8,787 bases of DNA, from the NCBI GenBank assembly GCA_947630885.1, contig CANRJI010000039.1, positions 1-8,787 on the forward strand. The letters run 5' to 3'. Numbering within the stretch: position 1 is the first letter of the stretch; each line of letters begins with the position of its first letter. Below, piece after piece: positions 5,156-8,787 of the stretch. The notes under the pieces were generated by a model that searched no databases, had not been told where the DNA came from, and worked only from the letters and a program-made list of their open reading frames with translations. Position numbers and translations under genes: made by a program. The DNA comes from an uncultured Bacilli bacterium (lineage in GTDB: Bacteria; Bacillota_I; Bacilli_A; RF39; UBA660).

Positions 5156-6246
5156 ATTTATGTGATTTAGAGCATAATATTAAGGAAGTTGAAAAAGTTC
5201 TTCCAAATAAAACGAAAATAATGGCCGTTATTAAGGATAATGCTTATGGTCATGGAATGGTTGAGATAGCAAAAAAACTTGAAGAACTGAAAGTAAATGA
5301 TTTTGCCGTTGCTACTTTAGATGAAGGAATAATACTAAGAAAAAATGGCATTAATGGTAATATTTTAATAATGGGATATGTAAGTCCCAAATGTATTAAA
5401 TATGCGTTAGATTATGATTTAACAATTACGATAGTAGATAAAGAGTATGCTGAAATATTACTTAATGACTTTTCTTCTGATGGTGTTAAAGCTTATATTA
5501 AGATTAATACGGGAATGAATAGACTTGGAATAAGAGATGATGATATTGAAGCTATAAAAAAAATATATCAAAATAAAAGAATTAGAGTATTAGGAATGTT
5601 TTCACATTTTCCTGTTTCCGATAGTGATAAAGAAGATGATATTGCTTTTTGCAAACTACAGATTGCTAAATTTGATAAGCTTATTAACAAGTTAAAAGAA
5701 GATAAAATAGATGTGGGAAAAGTTCATATTCAGGCTAGTTATGGAATGATAAATTATGAATACTTGGAATATGATTATGTACGATTAGGAATTTTTTGGT
5801 GTGGAGTAAACGGCGACAATCATTCATATCAAAAGATAAAACTTGATTTGCGACCTGTTTTATCTTTAAAGGCGAGAGTCTCTTCGGTTAAAAAAATTGA
5901 AAAGGGAGAAACTGTCAGCTATGGAAGAAGTTATATGGCTTCAAAGAAAGAAAAGATAGCATCAGTTACAATTGGTTATGGTGATGGTTATCCTCGCAGT
6001 TTGTCATTTAAGGGAGCAAAAGTCTTCGTAAATGGTTGTTATGCGGAAGTAATTGGAAAAATTTGTATGGACCAACTAATGATTAATGTAACGGGAATTA
6101 ATGTCAAGCAAGGAGATATTGTTACCTTGATTGGTGAAGAAAGTGAAGTTAGAGCGGAAGTCGTTGCGATGAAAGCAGGTACTATTACGAATGAACTTTT
6201 ATGTAAACTTAGTAATAGGCTTAATTATATTTATATTGATAAATAG
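5113..6246 (+). CDS. vanT: VanT serine racemase half (PLP-dependent, alanine-racemase fold)
   Basis: A 377-residue fold-type III PLP racemase expected to convert L-Ser to D-Ser for the VanG ligase. The PLP lysine is K41 in AVIKDNAYGHG; the residue after it is Asp, where Ala is usual. Other marks are NTGMNRLGI (Arg137) and catalytic Tyr270 in VSYGRSY. IGYGDGYPR follows, with Tyr289 exactly 19 residues after Tyr270, as between Tyr265 and Tyr284 of Geobacillus alanine racemase. GKICMDQ (315-321) is also present. The position matching Tyr354 of alanine racemase is Asn360 (TITNE), the residue that from memory distinguishes VanT serine racemases. This, with the operon, favours serine over alanine. 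The start ATG 5113 gives a normal N-terminus (RAWAEINL at residue 9), so separate translation is possible beside the frameshift route. No clear terminator follows before the tRNA gene. Confidence 0.87.
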   Translation: MDYELQTSRAWAEINLCDLEHNIKEVEKVLPNKTKIMAVIKDNAYGHGMVEIAKKLEELKVNDFAVATLDEGIILRKNGINGNILIMGYVSPKCIKYALDYDLTITIVDKEYAEILLNDFSSDGVKAYIKINTGMNRLGIRDDDIEAIKKIYQNKRIRVLGMFSHFPVSDSDKEDDIAFCKLQIAKFDKLINKLKEDKIDVGKVHIQASYGMINYEYLEYDYVRLGIFWCGVNGDNHSYQKIKLDLRPVLSLKARVSSVKKIEKGETVSYGRSYMASKKEKIASVTIGYGDGYPRSLSFKGAKVFVNGCYAEVIGKICMDQLMINVTGINVKQGDIVTLIGEESEVRAEVVAMKAGTITNELLCKLSNRLNYIYIDK

Positions 6247-6282
6247 AGAAAAAGTAATCTTTTGAAGGCTAATTAAAAAATA

Positions 6283-6311
6283 TTGTCAAAGGTAAGGATT
6301 TATGTTATAAT
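6283..6311 (+). promoter_or_regulatory. Promoter of the tRNA-Glu gene
   Basis: TTGTCA (6283-6288), a 17-base spacer and a perfect TATAAT (6306-6311) with an extended -10 TG at 6303-6304. It lies 29 bases before the mature 5' end of the tRNA. It is among the best consensus promoters in the window, as expected for a stable-RNA gene. Confidence 0.8.
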
Positions 6312-6340
6312 TAATTACGTCTTTAAGAAAGATTATTTTT

Positions 6341-6417
6341 GGCCTGTTGGTGAAGTGGCTTAACACATTGCCCTCTCAAGGCAACATTCATGGATTCGAA
6401 TTCCATACAGGTCACCA
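6341..6417 (+). tRNA. tRNA-Glu, anticodon CUC, CCA encoded
   Basis: A complete cloverleaf. Acceptor stem GGCCTGT/ACAGGTC has the G2-U71 wobble also found in Bacillus tRNA-Glu. The D arm is GTG/CAC, the anticodon stem TTGCC/GGCAA, and the anticodon loop CTCTCAA has anticodon CTC at 6375-6377. A five-base variable loop follows, then the T arm ATGGA-TTCGAAT-TCCAT, discriminator A and CCA at 6415-6417. It reads GAG codons. Low-GC Firmicutes usually rely on the UUC isoacceptor for both Glu codons, so a CUC gene is somewhat unusual. A second Glu tRNA should exist elsewhere in the genome. Confidence 0.93.
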
Positions 6418-6428
6418 AGTTTAAGTTT

Positions 6429-6452
6429 AACTAGAGAAGACTCTAGTTTTTT
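6429..6452 (+). terminator. Rho-independent terminator after tRNA-Glu
   Basis: AACTAGAG (6429-6436), loop AAGA, CTCTAGTT (6441-6448), with the T run continuing to 6452. It ends the tRNA transcript and perhaps read-through from the van operon. It abuts the stop codon of the convergent YlbJ-like gene, but lacks a T tract in that direction. Confidence 0.85.
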
Positions 6453-7383
6453 AATGGATAAAAATTGTAAATAAAAGAAAAGAAATAATTCCAGAAAGGA
6501 AAATTTGGTATAGACGACCGAAGAAGTAATTTCGATATTTGATTTTATCATCTAGGGAAGATATAACTTGCATGTGAATAGATAAGCCTCCAAAGGCAAT
6601 GATAGAAGTAGCAATAATAACTTTAAAGAGACCTAAAATACTAGTTTGGGAAAGAAAAGATAAGGCCATGGTCATTTCAAGGATACTTTGAATAGCAAGA
6701 GAAAGGTAATTATTTAGATGGAAAATGTTAATGATTAATGTACTTAAAAGGAGAAAGATAGTTACGGTTCCTCCAATCATTAAAAGGCTATTAATGGCTT
6801 TTTTGACTGAGTTTGATAAGACATAGCCGAAACTTTGACTTTTAAAATTATTAGCGCTATAATTAGTAGGGGAGTAATTATTTTTCTTTCGAAAGGTGAT
6901 ACCGATAATGATATTACTTAAGATAAGAGAAAGAAGAATAATTATGCCATATAAATTATTTTTTAAATAAAAATTTCCAACTGTTTCGAGAACAAAAAGG
7001 GGATTGGGAAAGTGACAAAATAAAAGTAGATGTTCCGCTTCTTCTTTAGTGATTAAATTCATGTCATAAGAAGTTTTAATACTGATAGCATTTGTGGGGA
7101 ATCCTGATATTAATGATAAAAGGAAAATAAGGGTTCCCGATTTAGTAAGATGAAAAAGTTTTGATAGAAAGTTTATGAATTTAGTGGGAAGACAGTTAGC
7201 AAAATCATAAGTAATTAAAATATCAGATAAGACAAACATTGGAAACATTGATGGTACTAAAGTGTTATACCAAATATAGAGAGAAGTAGTAATAGTATTG
7301 GTGATAAGACTTTTGTTTAATAGAATTAAAATTAAAATGAAAAAGGTTAGAAATACGATAATGGAACGAGAATATTTTTTCAT
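6451..7383 (-). CDS. YlbJ-like integral membrane protein (nucleoside-recognition/Gate domain)
   Basis: A 310-residue, very hydrophobic protein with about eight membrane segments. Conserved patches match the sporulation integral membrane protein YlbJ: SMFPMFVLSDIL (45-56), SGFPTNAISIK (93-103, GYPVGAK-like in relatives), EEAEHLLLFCHFPNPLFVLETVG (within 114-136) and FGGLSIHMQVISS (264-276). The molecular function of YlbJ is not established; loss affects spore development in Bacillus. It is shorter than Bacillus YlbJ, which I recall as about 400 residues. The partner ylbL is divergent at 47 bases, and both genes are also neighbours in Bacillus subtilis, which supports the call. The ATG at 7383 has no Shine-Dalgarno sequence, and a TATAAT on the minus strand (7394-7389) lies five bases before it, so the mRNA may be leaderless. 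Confidence 0.78.
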   Translation of the reverse strand: MKKYSRSIIVFLTFFILILILLNKSLITNTITTSLYIWYNTLVPSMFPMFVLSDILITYDFANCLPTKFINFLSKLFHLTKSGTLIFLLSLISGFPTNAISIKTSYDMNLITKEEAEHLLLFCHFPNPLFVLETVGNFYLKNNLYGIIILLSLILSNIIIGITFRKKNNYSPTNYSANNFKSQSFGYVLSNSVKKAINSLLMIGGTVTIFLLLSTLIINIFHLNNYLSLAIQSILEMTMALSFLSQTSILGLFKVIIATSIIAFGGLSIHMQVISSLDDKIKYRNYFFGRLYQIFLSGIISFLLFTIFIH

Positions 7384-7388
7384 AATTC

Positions 7389-7394
7389 ATTATA
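7389..7394 (-). promoter_or_regulatory. Possible -10 of a leaderless ylbJ-like transcript
   Basis: On the minus strand TATAAT is followed by five bases and the ATG of the YlbJ-like gene, which would place transcription start at or very near the A of the ATG. The -35 region (TTCTTT-like) is poor. Weak, from consensus only. Confidence 0.3.
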
Positions 7395-7430
7395 TGATAT
7401 AACAGAGTAAAAAAGAAATGGAGAATAAGC

Positions 7431-8408
7431 ATGAAATTTAAAGAATTTATAAAAAGAGAATACAAGTTTATTATTTTACTAGTGGTTATTGTTCTTTTGT
7501 GTTATGTTAAAATACCATATTATATTATGGCTCCAGGTGGAACAATTAATATTACGGATCGAGTAGTTATGGAAAATTATGTTAATGATAAAGGAAGTTT
7601 AAACATGCTTTATGTAAGTGAATATGATGCAACACCGATGTTATATTTACTTGCTAAAGTAAGAGGATTTGATACGTTTGCTAACGAAAATAGACAAGTT
7701 GCTAATGAAAGTGTTAAAGATATTGATGAGAGAAATAAAATTATGCGTGACAATTCTCTCGATATTGCAACTTTGGTAGCATACAATAAAGCTGGTAAAG
7801 ATATTGAAATTAAAAAGAAAAATAATATTGTGATTGGAACAACAAGCGACAATGGATTTAAAGTTGGAGATGTTATTAAGACAGTCAATGGAAGTTTATG
7901 TGAAGATGTTCAAGATATTAGGAATATAATTGGTGCTAGTGAAATAGGTGATAAAATATCTTTTGTCATCGATAGAAATGGTAAAGAAAAGACAATCGAA
8001 AGTGAAGTCTATATAGAAAATAATAGCAAGGTTGTTGGAGTCATAATTATGACGGAATATGATTATGAACTTAATCCAAAGATTGATATAAAATTTAAGA
8101 ATAGTGAATCAGGTCCTTCGGGAGGGCTCATGCTAACGCTTACCATATATAATGCTATAAGTGAAGATGATCTTATTAAAGGAAGAAATATTGCAGGAAC
8201 AGGAACAATTTCTATCGATGGAAGTGTCGGAGAAATAGATGGTGTTAAATATAAAATTATGGGAGCTGCAAAAAACGGAATCGATATTGTCTTTGTACCA
8301 AGTAGTAATTATGAAGAAGCAATTGCTACAAAGGATAAGTATAACTATAATATGGAAATTGTTAAAGTCGATACGGTTGATGAAGCAATAGAATATTTAA
8401 AAAAATAA
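7431..8408 (+). CDS. YlbL/SepM-type membrane protease with PDZ and Lon-like (S16) domains
   Basis: A 325-residue protein. Domains in order are an N-terminal membrane anchor (about 11-27), an extracytoplasmic segment starting IPYYIMAPGGT, a PDZ domain (about 132-208, with GFKVGDVIKTVNG) and a C-terminal Lon-type protease domain (about 215-325). The catalytic dyad is Ser230 in SGPSGGLM and Lys273 in GVKYK. Their distance of 43 residues equals Ser679-Lys722 of E. coli Lon. There is no ATPase domain. Bacillus YlbL has been linked to turnover of the division inhibitor YneA and streptococcal SepM to peptide-signal processing; the substrate here is unknown. The start at 7431 has GGAG (7420-7423) seven bases before it. 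It is transcribed away from the YlbJ-like gene and is followed by a terminator, so it is probably monocistronic. Confidence 0.88.
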   Translation: MKFKEFIKREYKFIILLVVIVLLCYVKIPYYIMAPGGTINITDRVVMENYVNDKGSLNMLYVSEYDATPMLYLLAKVRGFDTFANENRQVANESVKDIDERNKIMRDNSLDIATLVAYNKAGKDIEIKKKNNIVIGTTSDNGFKVGDVIKTVNGSLCEDVQDIRNIIGASEIGDKISFVIDRNGKEKTIESEVYIENNSKVVGVIIMTEYDYELNPKIDIKFKNSESGPSGGLMLTLTIYNAISEDDLIKGRNIAGTGTISIDGSVGEIDGVKYKIMGAAKNGIDIVFVPSSNYEEAIATKDKYNYNMEIVKVDTVDEAIEYLKK

Positions 8409-8417
8409 AGGATAATG

Positions 8418-8453
8418 AAAGAATGAACTACTTGTTTGTTCTTTTTTATTTTT
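8418..8453 (+). terminator. Rho-independent terminator after the YlbL-type gene
   Basis: AAAGAATGAAC (8418-8428), loop TACTT, GTTTGTTCTTT (8434-8444): 11 pairs with two G-T, followed by a T-rich tail to 8453. It begins ten bases after the stop codon. Confidence 0.8.
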
Positions 8454-8510
8454 GTAAAAAATTTTCGAAAAAGTTAGAAAATAGCTAATAAGAAGTTGTA
8501 TTTATTATTA

Positions 8511-8520
8511 GAACCGGTTC
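8511..8520. repeat. Perfect 10-base palindrome GAACCGGTTC
   Basis: It lies in the 152-base gap between the YlbL-type terminator and the last gene, 40 bases before its ATG, and is GC-rich for this window. CTAATAA (8485-8491) and TTATTAG (8505-8511) form a second small dyad beside it. It could be an operator for the downstream gene. No matching clear promoter was found (TTGTAT at 8496 lacks a good -10). Confidence 0.3.
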
Positions 8521-8560
8521 ATTAGGAGAATAAAAAGGTAATGTGAAGAAAGAGGTAAAA

Positions 8561-8787
8561 ATGAATAAAGAACAACCAAAATTATTATGCTATGATACGA
8601 TATTTAAAAGCGTTTTTGTAAGAGAAGAGAAAGTTCTCCTTCAAATGATTGAAGATATATTTGAAATAGATAGCAAAGAGAAACCGATTACCATCGTGGG
8701 CTTTGAGACAGTACCACCAAAAAAAGATAATAAAACATATCGAGGAGATTTATTGGTGATATTATCAGATAATTCATATGTTATGTT
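8561..8787 (+). CDS. PD-(D/E)XK nuclease/transposase-family protein, 3' part outside the window
   Basis: The first 75 codons of a gene that runs past the window. The N-terminus YDTIFKSVFVREEKVLLQMIEDIF has the look of the Rpn/PD-(D/E)XK nuclease family transposase group (D..FK..F, then a Leu-rich helix). RGDLLVIL (61-68) would supply the first catalytic Asp of the nuclease core (Asp63). The Glu-x-Lys part, if present, lies beyond 8787. The start ATG at 8561 is preceded by AAAGAGGT (8549-8556). Such genes are common, often multicopy and tied to recombination or defence-like DNA cleavage; the role here cannot be stated. The family call rests on a short stretch and is moderate. Confidence 0.6.
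   Translation, partial: MNKEQPKLLCYDTIFKSVFVREEKVLLQMIEDIFEIDSKEKPITIVGFETVPPKKDNKTYRGDLLVILSDNSYVM

Noticed and set aside
6250..6263. Hairpin AAAAG-TAAT-CTTTT as terminator of the van operon
   Set aside because: Only five mostly A/T pairs and no T tract after it. The operon more likely ends at the terminator behind the tRNA.
6360..6551. Minus-strand frame across the tRNA and the end of the YlbJ-like gene
   Set aside because: It runs antisense through the tRNA and its terminator and overlaps the real minus-strand gene in another frame.

Overview
The window reads as a low-GC, probably spore-forming Bacillota chromosome. The signs are strongly A/T-biased codons, consensus sigma-A-like promoters, purine-rich ribosome binding sites, a Bacillus-type tRNA-Glu, and homologues of the Bacillus ylbJ and ylbL genes. 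No species can be named from the sequence alone.

Left part (1-2111). The window opens inside the 3' two-thirds of a large serine recombinase gene (to 807). Directly after its stop codon an open frame for a collagen-like, BclA-type surface protein (836-1567) starts abruptly with no start codon. This is the picture expected when a recombinase-bearing element sits inside a host gene, with the recombinase at one edge. Two small overlapping genes for single-pass membrane proteins (1624-2111) follow, with their own promoter and a terminator.

Middle part (2112-6246). After an intergenic region with two promoter candidates and a possible structured RNA comes a compact four-gene operon for D-Ala-D-Ser cell-wall precursors, of the kind behind low-level vancomycin resistance of VanC/VanG type. 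The genes encode a VanG-type ligase, a VanXY D,D-peptidase, a VanT membrane half and a VanT serine racemase half. Every junction overlaps. VanT, normally one protein, is split here, and the overlap carries an in-frame A_AAA_AAA slippery heptamer preceded by AGGAGG. A -1 frameshift there would rebuild a VanT of normal length. No vanR/vanS regulators are present in the window. Together the products would make D-Ser (VanT), join it to D-Ala (VanG) and remove competing D-Ala-D-Ala ends (VanXY).

Right part (6247-8787). A tRNA-Glu gene with anticodon CUC has a near-ideal promoter and a terminator. It is followed by a divergent pair: a YlbJ-like membrane protein on the minus strand and a YlbL-type PDZ/Lon-like protease on the plus strand, a neighbourhood also known in Bacillus. 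After a terminator the window ends in the first 75 codons of a PD-(D/E)XK nuclease/transposase-family gene.

The two most interesting points are the recombinase-interrupted collagen-like gene, possibly restored by excision, and the slippery split in vanT. No CRISPR array, rRNA or insertion-sequence inverted repeat was seen.
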